Shown in pieces: positions 41,158 to 50,108 of a stretch of DNA of 55,937 nucleotides. A program made the translations under genes and the position numbers. Under the pieces are notes generated by a model. The model ran no database searches. It saw nothing but the letters and a program-made list of their open reading frames with translations, and was not told the origin of the DNA. Origin of the DNA: Rhodospirillaceae bacterium (GTDB lineage: Bacteria > Pseudomonadota > Alphaproteobacteria > Rhodospirillales > JABJKH01); contig JABJKH010000034.1 of NCBI GenBank assembly GCA_018660465.1, forward strand, positions 1 through 55,937, given 5' to 3'. Within the stretch, counting starts at the first letter, position 1. Each line of letters starts with the position of its first letter.

Positions 41158-42450
41158 ATGCCGTTAGACGGTGATTTTAAACCCATAGCCAAGAACGTTA
41201 CTCGCATCGGACACCTTGATCTGCCGGGCGCCGGTCAGATAGAAGTGCAGGGCGATTACGCCTACATCGGGCATATGGATCGTCCAAATGGGACGTCAAT
41301 CTTGGACGTTTCTGATCCGAAGAACCCGAAGGTCGTTTCGACCATTGAGCCGCCTGACTATTCGCACACTCACAAGGTGCGAATTGCGGGTGACCTCATG
41401 TATACAAACGTGGAGATGGATAAGCGCCACGTTTTGCGTTTGGGCGATAAGCTGCCGGGTGTCCGCGCGGATTTTGAGAAAAAAAATGGTCGACCTGCAA
41501 CGGATGAGGATTGCGCCAAAATCTTAGGTCGTTCGGTTGAAGAAATTCCTGCGCTTGATGAGGCCCGAGAACGTGGTTACGACGGTGGCGGCTGGCGGCT
41601 GTGGGATGTTGCTGATAAGGCAAACCCTAAGCTTCTTAGCTATACTAAGACCCACGGCTTTGGCACCCATCGCTTCGATGCAGATGAACGCTATGCGTAT
41701 ATCTCGACCGAGATGGAAGGCTTCGTTGGCAATATTTTGGTGACCTATGACTGCCAAGACCCGACCAAACCGGAAGAAGTCTCCCGCTGGTGGTTGCCGG
41801 GTCAGAACATCGGCGCCGGTGAAAAGCCGTGGTGGACCGGATATTCCCATCGACTCCACCATGCCATGCGTTTCGGTGACGAAATGTGGGCTGCTGTCTG
41901 GCAGTCTGGCTATCGGATCATCGATATCACGGACATGAAAAACCCGAAAACCGTTGGTGAAATTCCGCACCCGCCGGTGGTTGAGCCATCCCACACCATC
42001 ATGCCGATCGGGGATATAAACGGACGTCGCATTGCGGTTGGTGTTGAAGAAGAACACATGGGTTTCGTGCACGGACAACCTCATGCCTGTATGTCTGTAT
42101 TTGATGTGACCGACCTGAGTGATATTCAGACCGTTTCCACCTATCACGTCCAGGAAATGGACAGCCCTTATTCGCGAATGGAAAACCCCCGCCCCGGTGA
42201 CCGCTTTGGCGCGCATCAGTTCCACGAGAAACCACACGGCACGCTTGTTTTTGCGACATGGTTCTGTGGCGGGCTTCGGATTGTTGATCTCAAGAACCCA
42301 AAACTGCCCGAAGAAGTCGGGAATTTTATCCCGGACCCCTGTGGCGGATTTCCGACGCCTCAAGCCAATGACGTATTCGTCGATGATCGGGAGTTGATCT
42401 ACATGGTCGACCGGAATTGTGGCCTCGATATCCTTGAATATGATGTTTAA
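41158..42450 (+). CDS. LVIVD-repeat beta-propeller-like protein
   Basis: About 430 residues starting at the ATG at 41158, eight bases after AAGGAG; a TTG six bases earlier is less likely. It contains several LVIVD repeats, for example YIGHMDRPNGTSILDVSDPK and GYRIIDITDMKNPK, expected to form a beta-propeller. No signal peptide is seen, so it is probably cytoplasmic. Conserved His/Asp residues (SHTHKV, GTHRFD, SHTIMPIG, FGAHQFHE) at blade positions suggest a central metal or substrate site. Enzymatic activity is not known. Located within the tct-FAH operon, so possibly a lactonase- or hydrolase-like step. Confidence 0.78.
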   Translation: MPLDGDFKPIAKNVTRIGHLDLPGAGQIEVQGDYAYIGHMDRPNGTSILDVSDPKNPKVVSTIEPPDYSHTHKVRIAGDLMYTNVEMDKRHVLRLGDKLPGVRADFEKKNGRPATDEDCAKILGRSVEEIPALDEARERGYDGGGWRLWDVADKANPKLLSYTKTHGFGTHRFDADERYAYISTEMEGFVGNILVTYDCQDPTKPEEVSRWWLPGQNIGAGEKPWWTGYSHRLHHAMRFGDEMWAAVWQSGYRIIDITDMKNPKTVGEIPHPPVVEPSHTIMPIGDINGRRIAVGVEEEHMGFVHGQPHACMSVFDVTDLSDIQTVSTYHVQEMDSPYSRMENPRPGDRFGAHQFHEKPHGTLVFATWFCGGLRIVDLKNPKLPEEVGNFIPDPCGGFPTPQANDVFVDDRELIYMVDRNCGLDILEYDV

Positions 42451-42475
42451 CCGAACCTGAATTGAAAGATTAAGA

Positions 42476-43327
42476 ATGAAGTTTTCCAGTTATGAAGTGA
42501 ACGGCACAGCAACCTATGGCTTGGCTGACGGCGAAGGCAAATTGACGACAGTTGGTGACGACCTCGCACACCGCTACCCGACCCTGAAAGATGTTATTGC
42601 AGGGGATGCCCTGGCCGATGTCGCAAATCGTTTGGGCGATAAGACGCCGGATACGGATGTTGAAAGCGTCAAAATGCTGCCGGTTATCCCGAACCCGGCG
42701 AAGATCATTTGTGTTGGCTTGAACTACAAGGATCACATTGCTGAAACCCACAATGCAGACACTGAAAAGCCCATGATTTTCTGTCGTTATCCCGACAGTC
42801 AGGTGGGCCATCTGCAAGCGCTAAAGAAGCCAAGTCAGGGTGAGTACTACGATTATGAAGGCGAAATGGCTGTCATCATTGGCAAGCACGCGCGCTTCGT
42901 CGAAAAGGAAGACGCACTTGATTATATCTGCGGCTATTCCTGCTACAACGAAGGCACCATTCGGGATTGGCAGTACCACACCAAACAATTTTTGCCCGGC
43001 AAAAGCTTTTTTGAAACTGGCAGCTTTGGCCCCTGGATGGTCTGCACCGATGAAATTCCAGACCCGACTGTCCTGACGCTGGAAACCCGCCTCGATGGGG
43101 AAGTGATGCAGCATACGACGACGGACATGATGATTTTCGATATCCCGACGTTGATCAATTACATCTCGACCTTCACACCGCTTAATCCGGGCGATGTTAT
43201 TGTTTCTGGAACGCCAGGTGGCGTCGGTTTTCGACGCGATCCAAAAGTCTTGATGGAACCGGGGAAGACGGCCGAGATTGAAATTTCCAAAATTGGTATT
43301 TTGAGGAATCCAGTAGAGGCAGCATAG
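42476..43327 (+). CDS. Fumarylacetoacetate hydrolase (FAH) family protein 1
   Basis: A 283-residue FAH-family protein with an N-terminal cap (1-75) and catalytic domain. CVGLNYKDHIAE begins the catalytic part, the metal ligands are expected in YDYEGEMAVIIG (ExE). The third ligand region reads CYNEGTIRDWQ, where most homologs have ND before the basic segment; here Glu replaces Asp. The C-terminal GDVIVSGTPGGVGF is conserved. Such enzymes hydrolyse acylpyruvates or decarboxylate/isomerise oxo-diacids. Two bases precede the next gene, so it is tightly coupled to the VOC gene. Confidence 0.88.
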   Translation: MKFSSYEVNGTATYGLADGEGKLTTVGDDLAHRYPTLKDVIAGDALADVANRLGDKTPDTDVESVKMLPVIPNPAKIICVGLNYKDHIAETHNADTEKPMIFCRYPDSQVGHLQALKKPSQGEYYDYEGEMAVIIGKHARFVEKEDALDYICGYSCYNEGTIRDWQYHTKQFLPGKSFFETGSFGPWMVCTDEIPDPTVLTLETRLDGEVMQHTTTDMMIFDIPTLINYISTFTPLNPGDVIVSGTPGGVGFRRDPKVLMEPGKTAEIEISKIGILRNPVEAA

Positions 43328-43329
43328 CC

Positions 43330-43704
43330 ATGGCAAAATTGCGTCACATCACTCTTTCAACGGACGATCTTGAAGGAACCGCAAAATTTTACGTGGATTC
43401 CTTCGGCATGAAAATCCATGCGCAGCAGGCGCACGCTGTCCGCATGTCGGATGGTGTCGTGAACCTGACGTTGATCAAGTATCGTGACGATGACCATGCT
43501 GGCGATGAGCGTGGAGCCGAGTTCTATGGCATCCACCATATCGGTTTCGAAGTCGATGATATGGAGGAGGCCAGCACGCAAATCACTGCGTCCGGCGGTA
43601 CGCTCCATGGCGAACGCGAGAACGAAATTAATGTCGAGCGAAAATTTCGTGGTCCCAACGGTGTTGTCATCGATATTGCCAAGAAATGGCAGGGAACGAG
43701 CTAG
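43330..43704 (+). CDS. VOC-family protein (glyoxalase/dioxygenase fold)
   Basis: A 124-residue vicinal-oxygen-chelate protein with both babab modules. LRHITLSTDDLEGTAKFYVDSFGM is represented in the first half (metal His in RHITLS), GIHHIGFEVDDMEEA in the second (HHIGF), and a Glu could be supplied near the C-terminus (NEINVERKFRGPNGVVIDI). Substrate unknown: members isomerise, epimerise or cleave. It stands between two FAH genes, so a role in the same acid degradation route is likely. Confidence 0.85.
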   Translation: MAKLRHITLSTDDLEGTAKFYVDSFGMKIHAQQAHAVRMSDGVVNLTLIKYRDDDHAGDERGAEFYGIHHIGFEVDDMEEASTQITASGGTLHGERENEINVERKFRGPNGVVIDIAKKWQGTS

Positions 43705-43830
43705 GAGTGAGCCAAATTCTAATCACAAACCGGTGACGGGTATTGCGATCAGCAGATGTTCTGGTATGTATCGCCCCTGCAAATATTAAGACGTTCAAAA
43801 TTTAAGACATTCAAGAAGTATGGAGTAATC

Positions 43831-44517
43831 ATGGGTTTAGTATTTGATATTGAGCAACCGACCATTCCGGTTGAGGGCAGCGACGACGCGTATGCTGTTC
43901 GGAGAATTTATTGTGTGGGGCGGAACTATGCAGCCCATGCTCGCGAAATGGGTCACGATCCTGATCGCGAGCCGCCATTTTTCTTCATGAAGCCGGCCGA
44001 TGCGATTGTCCCCAGCGGTGCGACCATTCCGTTTCCGCCCAAGACCGAAGACCTGCATCACGAAATTGAGTTGGTTGTTGCGATTGGCAAGGGCGGCGCG
44101 AATATCTCTGAAGCTGATGCTCTTGAGCATGTGTATGGGTACTGTGTGGGCCTTGATATGACCCGGCGCGACGTTCAGGCACAGGCGAAAGAAATGCGGC
44201 GTCCTTGGGATATGGGGAAGGGGTTTGATAATTCCGCACCCGTCACCACACTTAAGACCGTGGAGCAAGTCGGCCACCCTGATCAAGGTGCGATTTGGGT
44301 TAAGGTCAATGGTGAGATGAAACAAGAAGGTGACCTCAACCAACACATCTGGGACGTGAAGGAAACGATTTCCTACCTTTCCGGCTTGGTTGAATTGGCC
44401 CCTGGCGACCTGATCATGATGGGCACACCGGCAGGTGTTGGCCCTGTACCGCGTGGCGGTAAGCTTGAAGGCCATGTTGATGGCGTTGGTGACCTGACGG
44501 TGTCCTACGGGTCTTAA
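43831..44517 (+). CDS. Fumarylacetoacetate hydrolase (FAH) family protein 2, fumarylpyruvate-hydrolase-like
   Basis: A 228-residue, cap-less FAH protein; the ATG at 43831 has TGGAG upstream, and the longer frame from 43756 is not needed. IYCVGRNYAAHAREMG opens the fold, metal ligands lie in LHHEIELVVAIGKGG (ExE) and GLDMTRRDVQ (Asp), and the end has PGDLIMMGTPAGVGPV. Length and motifs resemble fumarylpyruvate hydrolases (NagK-type) and acylpyruvases such as FahD1. No other gentisate-route genes are visible, so the substrate may be another acylpyruvate or oxaloacetate. Last gene of the operon, followed by a strong terminator. Confidence 0.87.
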   Translation: MGLVFDIEQPTIPVEGSDDAYAVRRIYCVGRNYAAHAREMGHDPDREPPFFFMKPADAIVPSGATIPFPPKTEDLHHEIELVVAIGKGGANISEADALEHVYGYCVGLDMTRRDVQAQAKEMRRPWDMGKGFDNSAPVTTLKTVEQVGHPDQGAIWVKVNGEMKQEGDLNQHIWDVKETISYLSGLVELAPGDLIMMGTPAGVGPVPRGGKLEGHVDGVGDLTVSYGS

Positions 44518-44538
44518 TTAACGTCTGAATAATTTGAG

Positions 44539-44570
44539 AAAACGGCGGTCCGAGGGGCCGCCGTTTTTTT
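44539..44570. terminator. Bidirectional intrinsic terminator
   Basis: A 9-bp GC-rich stem (44543-44551 with 44555-44563, one G-T wobble, three-base loop) is preceded by AAAA and followed by seven T's. It lies between the converging FAH2 and MFS genes; its T-run merges with the MFS stop codon. It ends the tct operon and probably the MFS gene too. Confidence 0.85.
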
Positions 44571-45801
44571 ATGGATTGGTTGCTGGACTCATACGCGTAT
44601 CAACCTGTGTACTGCCTAGGGTCGGGATGCTGATGATGAGGATGATTGCTGAGCCATAGAACACCCAGGCTGGCGAACCTATATCGATGATCCAGCCGAA
44701 CAGGACCGGTGCGATCGCATTACCGATGCTGAGCCCGGTGGAAAGGAAACCAAAGACCTTTCCTGTCGAATGATCCGGCGTCATTGAACGCGCGATGATG
44801 TCTCTGGCGGGGCGCAATAGGCCATGAACCAAGCCTGCACCACTTAGTAAAACAAGTATCATCGTGGGTGATAAATCCCAAACGCCGACGAGTAATAAAA
44901 AGATGGCAGAACCGACCAAAACTACATTTGCCATAGATCTGTGATAGGGCATTTTATCAACCAGATACCCTCCCAACAAAATCCCAGCACCGCTGGCGAT
45001 TAAATACGTGGTCACGGCTTTAGTGCCAAACGCAGCACTGACGCCGTGGATTTGGACCAGCGCCACCGGCATAAAAGTTTGCATGGCCGTAATAACCAAT
45101 GTCGAAAAAGCAAAGAAGGCCGACATTAGAAGGATCGGTCGTGACAGAATAACGCGCGTGCCTTCTTCCACCGAAACGGCTTTGTTCTCCGCCACCTCAT
45201 CAGCAGCTATTTCTGTAGGTTGGAAGACGTGGCCACAGACCAGGACGAGTGCGGCGAGCGCCAAGCCGATGGTACCTACAAACATCAATGCGTTCTGCCA
45301 GCCCCACCATTCAGTTAAAACAAACATGGTTCCAGGGACCAGCCACATTCCAATGTTGCCACTGAAGGTATGGATGCTGAAGGCCCGCCCCATGAAGGAT
45401 TGTTCCATGGTCTGGGTTAAAATCGTGAAATTGACCGGGTGAAACATGGCGTTGCCGGCCCCAGCAACGATCATGAGGACAACCAGCATCCAATAATCAG
45501 TGGCAAATGCGACCGCACCAATGCCCGTTGCCATCAAGAACAGACCGGTAGGCAAAAATACACGCGGACCAATTCTGTCCACGGCGTACCCGACGGGGAT
45601 TTGAACAACTGCTGTTGTGATATTGAGAATGGCCAGTAGAAACCCCAGCGCTGCATAGCTAACGCCAAATTCAGCCTTCAGGGAATTGACCATTGGATAA
45701 GCTAGCGCGAAGCCATAAAAGTGGCTCATGCCATGGCTAGAGCCAATAAGCGTTAATATTTGGGCCCTGCGTGCCATGGTCGGGGAAGTCAATACGGTCA
45801 T
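44569..45801 (-). CDS. MFS transporter
   Basis: A 410-residue twelve-helix MFS protein, unrelated in detail to the tandem pair at 25.9-28.5 kb. The loop motif is VGYAVDRIGPRVFLP and helix 5 has IHTFSGNIGMWLVPG. The early segment IGSSHGMSHFYGFALAYPMV is like the fosmidomycin-resistance/nitrate-porter side of the superfamily. Substrate unknown. It is a single-gene unit, divergent from the osmC gene and convergent with the tct operon. Confidence 0.84.
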   Translation of the reverse strand: MTVLTSPTMARRAQILTLIGSSHGMSHFYGFALAYPMVNSLKAEFGVSYAALGFLLAILNITTAVVQIPVGYAVDRIGPRVFLPTGLFLMATGIGAVAFATDYWMLVVLMIVAGAGNAMFHPVNFTILTQTMEQSFMGRAFSIHTFSGNIGMWLVPGTMFVLTEWWGWQNALMFVGTIGLALAALVLVCGHVFQPTEIAADEVAENKAVSVEEGTRVILSRPILLMSAFFAFSTLVITAMQTFMPVALVQIHGVSAAFGTKAVTTYLIASGAGILLGGYLVDKMPYHRSMANVVLVGSAIFLLLVGVWDLSPTMILVLLSGAGLVHGLLRPARDIIARSMTPDHSTGKVFGFLSTGLSIGNAIAPVLFGWIIDIGSPAWVFYGSAIILIISIPTLGSTQVDTRMSPATNP

Positions 45802-45958
45802 AGCGGAGGGGGTGCCAGCTAAAGGAAATTGGAGTAAGTGAATTGTGTCTTTCGTTTCAATGATTGATCAAATAGTATCCCGTGCCTTCACCATGGGCAA
45901 GTTGGTGGGGGCAAGGTAGCGGCAAGTAGACAATAAATTTAGGGCGGGAGCAGTTTAC

Positions 45959-46456
45959 GTGAACAATATCAATGCCGACGATAAAGACTATTTGAAACCC
46001 GACGTTGATCCCAATAAGGCTATGTTGGGTATTCGTGCTGTGAAATCGACGAATGATGCGACGTGTCGGACGGTGGCTACTGTCCGGGGGCATGTGGTGA
46101 TCAACGATGAGGCCAGTGGCACTGATACAGGGCCAACGCCGATGGAGAACGTTCTCGCGTCTTTGCTCGGATGTGATTCCGTTATCATAAATATGGTCGC
46201 CAAGACCATGGATTTCAAATATAGCGGCGTCGATATGGAAGCCGATGGCGAAGTTGACCGTCGCGGGTCGCGCGGTGTTGTTGGCATCAGGCCGCATTTT
46301 AATTGGGTTAAGTTGAAAATCACGCTGAAGACCAATGAGTCTGCGGCCCGCATTGAGAAGCTAAAGAAAAACGTCAAGCTGCGCTGCCCGGTGATGAATT
46401 TGCTGAAGGATGCAAACGTGAAAGTCGACGACGAATGGGTTATTGTTCCTGAGTAG
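45959..46456 (+). CDS. OsmC-family protein
   Basis: A 165-residue protein starting at GTG (GGGAG ten or so bases upstream). The OsmC/Ohr fold is shown by TGPTPMENVLASLLGCDSV with the first cysteine and RCPVMNLLKDANV with the second; together they form the peroxidatic pair in the family. The second Cys is in the usual CPV/CPI context of YhfA-like members. It may reduce organic hydroperoxides or bind thiols. Followed after 24 bases by an aldo/keto reductase on the same strand, suggesting a stress-related pair. Confidence 0.85.
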   Translation: MNNINADDKDYLKPDVDPNKAMLGIRAVKSTNDATCRTVATVRGHVVINDEASGTDTGPTPMENVLASLLGCDSVIINMVAKTMDFKYSGVDMEADGEVDRRGSRGVVGIRPHFNWVKLKITLKTNESAARIEKLKKNVKLRCPVMNLLKDANVKVDDEWVIVPE

Positions 46457-46480
46457 GGGCAGTGATTTGAGGGGGAATTC

Positions 46481-47467
46481 TTGAAATATCGTAAGTTAGG
46501 TCAGAACGGACCGAAGAAGTCCGCAATTGGCTTGGGCTGCATGTCCATGACCGGGCTTTATGGCGGCGCCGACGAGGCTGAATGCCGCGCTACCATTGAA
46601 GCCGCCGTAGACCTCGGCATTAATCACATCGATACGGCCAACGCTTACGGCAATGGTAAGAACGAGGAATTCCTCGGCCAAGCGCTGAACGGCCTTCGCG
46701 ATAAGTTCATCCTATCCACGAAGTTTGGTAATCGCCGCAAGCCCGAAGGCGGGTTCGAAATCAATAGCCGCCCCGAATCAGTGGTCGCGTCGTGCGAAGA
46801 AAGTATGGCGCGGCTCAACGTGGACGTCATTGATATCTTCTATCAGCACCGGGTCGACCCAGACACCCCGATCGAAGATACCGTTGGGGCGATGGCGAAG
46901 CTGGTGGAGCAGGGGAAGGTGCGTTATCTGGGGCTCTCGGAAGCTGGACCTGAAACCATACGTCGCGCCCACAAGGTGCATCCGATCTCAGCCCTGCAAA
47001 CCGAATATTCACTCTGGTCACGGGAGGCTGAGGCTGATGTGCTTCCGGTTTGCCGTGAACTCGGAATTTCCTTCATCGCCTATTGCCCGTTGGGTCGGGG
47101 CTTTTTAAGCGGCACGGTTCGGGGTTTCGATGGATTAAAAGAAACAGATCGGCGTAGGCAAGAACACCCGCGCTTCCAACAAGAAAATCTTGAGAAAAAC
47201 CAAGACCTTCTCAAGCCGTTAGATGATATTGCGGCGGATAAAGGCGTTTCTCCCGCACAAATCGCGATTGCCTGGTTGCTACACCAAGGCGACGAAGTGA
47301 TCCCCATCCCCGGCATGGCCCGCCGAACGCATCTGTTGGAGAATGTTGCCGCTGTGGATATTGATCTCAGCACCGAAGAACTATCCCTGCTGAATGAAAT
47401 CTTCGCATTAGACGCCGTCGCCGGAACCCGCTATCCGGAAGTACAGTTGCCGACGTTGGGGCTTTAG
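46481..47467 (+). CDS. Aldo/keto reductase
   Basis: A 328-residue TIM-barrel reductase starting at TTG with GAGGGGG upstream. The catalytic tetrad is visible: Asp and Tyr in HIDTANAYGNGKNEEFLG, Lys in STKFGN and His in FYQHRVDP. The NADPH site is near the C-terminus (IPIPGMARRTHLLEN). Similarity is to the AKR13/YakC-like group that reduces aldehydes and ketones such as methylglyoxal. It follows osmC by 24 bases. Confidence 0.92.
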   Translation: MKYRKLGQNGPKKSAIGLGCMSMTGLYGGADEAECRATIEAAVDLGINHIDTANAYGNGKNEEFLGQALNGLRDKFILSTKFGNRRKPEGGFEINSRPESVVASCEESMARLNVDVIDIFYQHRVDPDTPIEDTVGAMAKLVEQGKVRYLGLSEAGPETIRRAHKVHPISALQTEYSLWSREAEADVLPVCRELGISFIAYCPLGRGFLSGTVRGFDGLKETDRRRQEHPRFQQENLEKNQDLLKPLDDIAADKGVSPAQIAIAWLLHQGDEVIPIPGMARRTHLLENVAAVDIDLSTEELSLLNEIFALDAVAGTRYPEVQLPTLGL

Positions 47468-47580
47468 CGCGTTCACTTTTCTTCAAACCTTTCTGCCAAA
47501 AGCGTTCCCATCCCTTCCATAGCCCTAGCCCTAGCCTGAGCCTTTATAATAACTGAAGCCTCCGTCTAGGAGATCAAGTC

Positions 47581-48210
47581 ATGCGAGTTGCTTTAATAAT
47601 TTTGTGCTTAGTTTTAAGCTCTACAACTACTTCATCGGCGCAAACACTTGAAGACGCCTTATCGTTAGAAACCGAGGGAAAGTCACAGGCGGCTATTAAA
47701 ATTTTTAAGAAGTTGGCCGAATCGGGAAATGGTCGGGCTAAGTTTTTTCTAGGGTATAGATACTTAAAGGGCCAAGGCGTTCCCCAATCTGTAGAAATGG
47801 CGGATCAGTACTTGGAACCGCTAAAGAAAAATCAGGTGGCTTTTTTCAAAGAGGAGGAAGAGTCTGCTGTGAAGTTGGCGGTCTTTATTGGCATCGAGTG
47901 CATTCGCAACTCCTACCTACCAGATGCCCGGGCACGAGAGTGGTTTCTTTTAGCCGAAAAATTATCCAAACCAACCCAGAAAAGCCGCACTCAAGCAAAG
48001 ATTGCCAGTTTTTATGAAAGAGCATCGGAAAACCATCCATACTTAATCGACCAGGCTATTTACTGGTACCGAAAGGCGAGAGGGCTGGCTAGCGCTAACC
48101 TCCTCACCCTACGGTTCAGAATTTGCGAGAGACTCCATTTTTCCGCATCACTAGATCGCGATACCTGTATGTATCAGGAGGAGTTTTTATTCTTGGAGCC
48201 TAGTAAATAG
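47581..48210 (+). CDS. Small secreted Sel1-like repeat protein
   Basis: A 209-residue exported protein with signal peptide (cleavage near SSAQT). One clear Sel1 unit is seen at about residues 35-70 (AAIKIFKKLAESGNGRAKFFLGYRYLKGQGVPQS with the typical final GQGVPQ), and weaker helical repeats follow. Four Cys occur, two in the C-terminal part. It recalls the Sel1 arrays of the HExxGH proteins but lacks the peptidase domain. Function unknown; probably periplasmic scaffolding. Confidence 0.7.
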   Translation: MRVALIILCLVLSSTTTSSAQTLEDALSLETEGKSQAAIKIFKKLAESGNGRAKFFLGYRYLKGQGVPQSVEMADQYLEPLKKNQVAFFKEEEESAVKLAVFIGIECIRNSYLPDARAREWFLLAEKLSKPTQKSRTQAKIASFYERASENHPYLIDQAIYWYRKARGLASANLLTLRFRICERLHFSASLDRDTCMYQEEFLFLEPSK

Positions 48211-48220
48211 GGTCGATTAA

Positions 48221-48623
48221 TTAGGGGCAGGTCGGATTCGGATGGCTATTGCAGCCACGATCAAAGTAATCCTCTTGCAACTCTCTAATTTCACCACGTA
48301 ATTTTTTTATTTTTTCGGCTATTGCTGCTGTTGGAGTAACCATTTGTGTGATCTTAAGTGCTTCAAGCTCTGCAACATTTTTCACACCTTTGCAGTAAAG
48401 TGTCTTACAGCCTTTTGCAGTTTCTTCACCTCTTCTCTTAGAGTTTGTTGGGGCTGAAACATCTCCAATCGGTGGTTTTTTTTGCCCCGACAACACTCGC
48501 AGACTGAGAATTTGAGGCTGTTTTCACAATGGTTAAACCGTTGATGTAGTTTTCTCGGTCGTAATTGTCGTTTGTGCCAGTCTCAAACACGGATTTCTTG
48601 AGTTTTGAAGTTCTTGATTTCAT
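48221..48623 (-). pseudogene. Gene of unknown function interrupted by a frameshift at an A8 tract
   Basis: The ATG at 48623 has AAAGGA upstream and opens a frame that goes out of phase at eight A's (48476-48483). Removing one A would join it to the frame that runs to 48221, giving about 133 residues ending in a Lys/Glu-rich coiled coil (EKIKKLRGEIRELQED) and Cys residues near the end (CNSH, PTCP). No family recognised. It may be a broken gene, a sequencing indel, or a gene decoded by polymerase slippage on the A-run. Confidence 0.6.
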
Positions 48624-48988
48624 GACTGCCGTTCCTTTTGTTAGATTATGAATTGCGGAGCGGTCATAAAAATGCCCGGTCCGCTTTTTGCGTCCGAGCC
48701 CTGTATTTATCCGACTTCAATTTATAATTGCAAAGCCTAAAATGTTCGCGAACAAAAAAGATTTTTGACATCCTTTAAAATAATAAAGGGGACATTTTAT
48801 TAAACTATTCAGAAACATATAGCTAACTTATTGAAAATACACAATACTCAAAAAAAATAAAAGTCGAAAATGGAGCAAGAGAAAGACTTTCAAGCTGGAC
48901 ACTCAAAACGGGTAACTGGACACTAGACTGGACATATGGTTTTGCGCCGATCTTAAAATATTTGGCAGTTTTGGTTGAAGAAGGGGCT
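48624..48988. other. AT-rich intergenic region with hairpin, palindrome and short direct repeats
   Basis: No gene is supported. It contains a terminator-like hairpin on the plus strand (stem 48655-48663 with 48676-48684, one mismatch, then five T's), a perfect 12-base palindrome TGTTCGCGAACA at 48743-48754, and three copies of CTGGACA at 48895, 48916 and 48928. The rest is AT-rich and probably holds the promoter of the frameshifted gene. Confidence 0.45.
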
Positions 48989-49975
48989 TTAACCCCCCGT
49001 AACACTCATATGCCGAGCGACAGCCGGGCGGCTGTTTCTATCGATGACGAAGTCGTGGCCTTTGGGTTTGCGCGAGATGGCTTCTTCAATGGCTTGGGTC
49101 AGCAGGTCGTCGCCTTCGCTTTGACGTAGCGGCGTTATCAGGTCGGCTTGGTCGTTTTGTCCGAGGCACATGTAGAGCGTGCCGGTGCAGGTGACGCGAA
49201 CCCGGTTGCAGCCTTCACAGAAATTATGGCTCATGGGGGTGATGAAGCCGACCCGCCCGCCTGTTTCACCAACGGAGACATAGGTCGCGGGCCCACCTGT
49301 CTTGAGAGGAATGTCTTCCAGGGTCCAATTCTTCTCTAGGTCTTTCCGAATTTGGGTTAGCGATAAGTAGTGATCTGTCCGATCATCGTCAATTTCACCC
49401 ATCGGCATGGTTTCGATGAAGGTAAGATCGAAGCCTTCGTCCCCACACCATTTAATGAGATCATTAAATTCGTCATCATTAACGTCCTTCAACGCGACCG
49501 TATTGATTTTAATTTTTAGGCCTGCGTCTTTGGCAGCCTGAAGGCCCTCAAAGACTTGGTTTAAGTCGCCCCGGCGGGTGATGTCTTTGAATTTATCCCG
49601 GTTGAGGGAGTCGACGGAGACATTGAGTCGCCGGACGCCGCAGTTGGCCAATTCTTGAGCGTATTGGGTGAGCTGGCTGGCATTGGTCGTCAAGGTGAGT
49701 TCTTCTAAGTCGCCCGAGTCTAAATGTCGGCTCAGGTTTTGAATGAGGCTCATGATGTTGCGACGGACCAGGGGTTCGCCACCTGTGAGCCGCAGTTTCT
49801 TGACGCCTAAGCGAACGAAAGCGCTACACAGACGATCGAGTTCCTCAAGCGTCAATAGATTGCGCCGCGGTAGGAATGTCATGTCCTCAGACATGCAGTA
49901 CCGGCAGCGAAAATCACAACGGTCAGTAACCGAAACACGAAGGTAGGTGACTTCTCGTCCAAACGGATCAATCAT
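48989..49975 (-). CDS. moaA: GTP 3',8-cyclase MoaA
   Basis: A 328-residue radical-SAM enzyme for the first step of molybdenum cofactor synthesis (GTP to 3',8-cyclo-7,8-dihydro-GTP, with MoaC). The SAM cluster CxxxCxxC is Cys20, Cys24, Cys27 (CDFRCRYC). A second cluster lies near the end as [13 protein letters not shown] plus a Cys. The C-terminus ends in Gly-Gly, which activates the first cluster in known MoaA. Full length. It is divergent from fdhD with a 115-base gap. Confidence 0.95.
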   Translation of the reverse strand: MIDPFGREVTYLRVSVTDRCDFRCRYCMSEDMTFLPRRNLLTLEELDRLCSAFVRLGVKKLRLTGGEPLVRRNIMSLIQNLSRHLDSGDLEELTLTTNASQLTQYAQELANCGVRRLNVSVDSLNRDKFKDITRRGDLNQVFEGLQAAKDAGLKIKINTVALKDVNDDEFNDLIKWCGDEGFDLTFIETMPMGEIDDDRTDHYLSLTQIRKDLEKNWTLEDIPLKTGGPATYVSVGETGGRVGFITPMSHNFCEGCNRVRVTCTGTLYMCLGQNDQADLITPLRQSEGDDLLTQAIEEAISRKPKGHDFVIDRNSRPAVARHMSVTGG

Positions 49976-50108
49976 CAGGTGAACGTATCCTCAGCCATTA
50001 ATATGATAGCAATTCATCTACCCTAAGATATTTAAGGTTTTTTCCCAGGGTTATCACGCTATTTTATCTATGTAGTCACGCGGATCCGAATTGAAAAGAG
50101 GGCACCCC

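Noticed and set aside
41524-42363. 279-codon minus-strand frame opposite the LVIVD gene
   Set aside because: The LVIVD repeats, start signal and operon context support the plus strand; the antisense frame arises from codon bias.
43756-44517. Longer start for FAH protein 2
   Set aside because: The first 25 residues lack family similarity; ATG 43831 has an upstream GGAG and gives the usual length.
47501-47560. AGCCCT repeats before the small Sel1 gene as a CRISPR or tandem array
   Set aside because: Only two or three short imperfect copies within 25 bases; no spacers or wider array.
48743-48754. Palindrome TGTTCGCGAACA as a LexA box
   Set aside because: Alphaproteobacterial LexA sites are GTTC-N7-GTTC direct repeats; this is a short inverted palindrome and no SOS gene follows.
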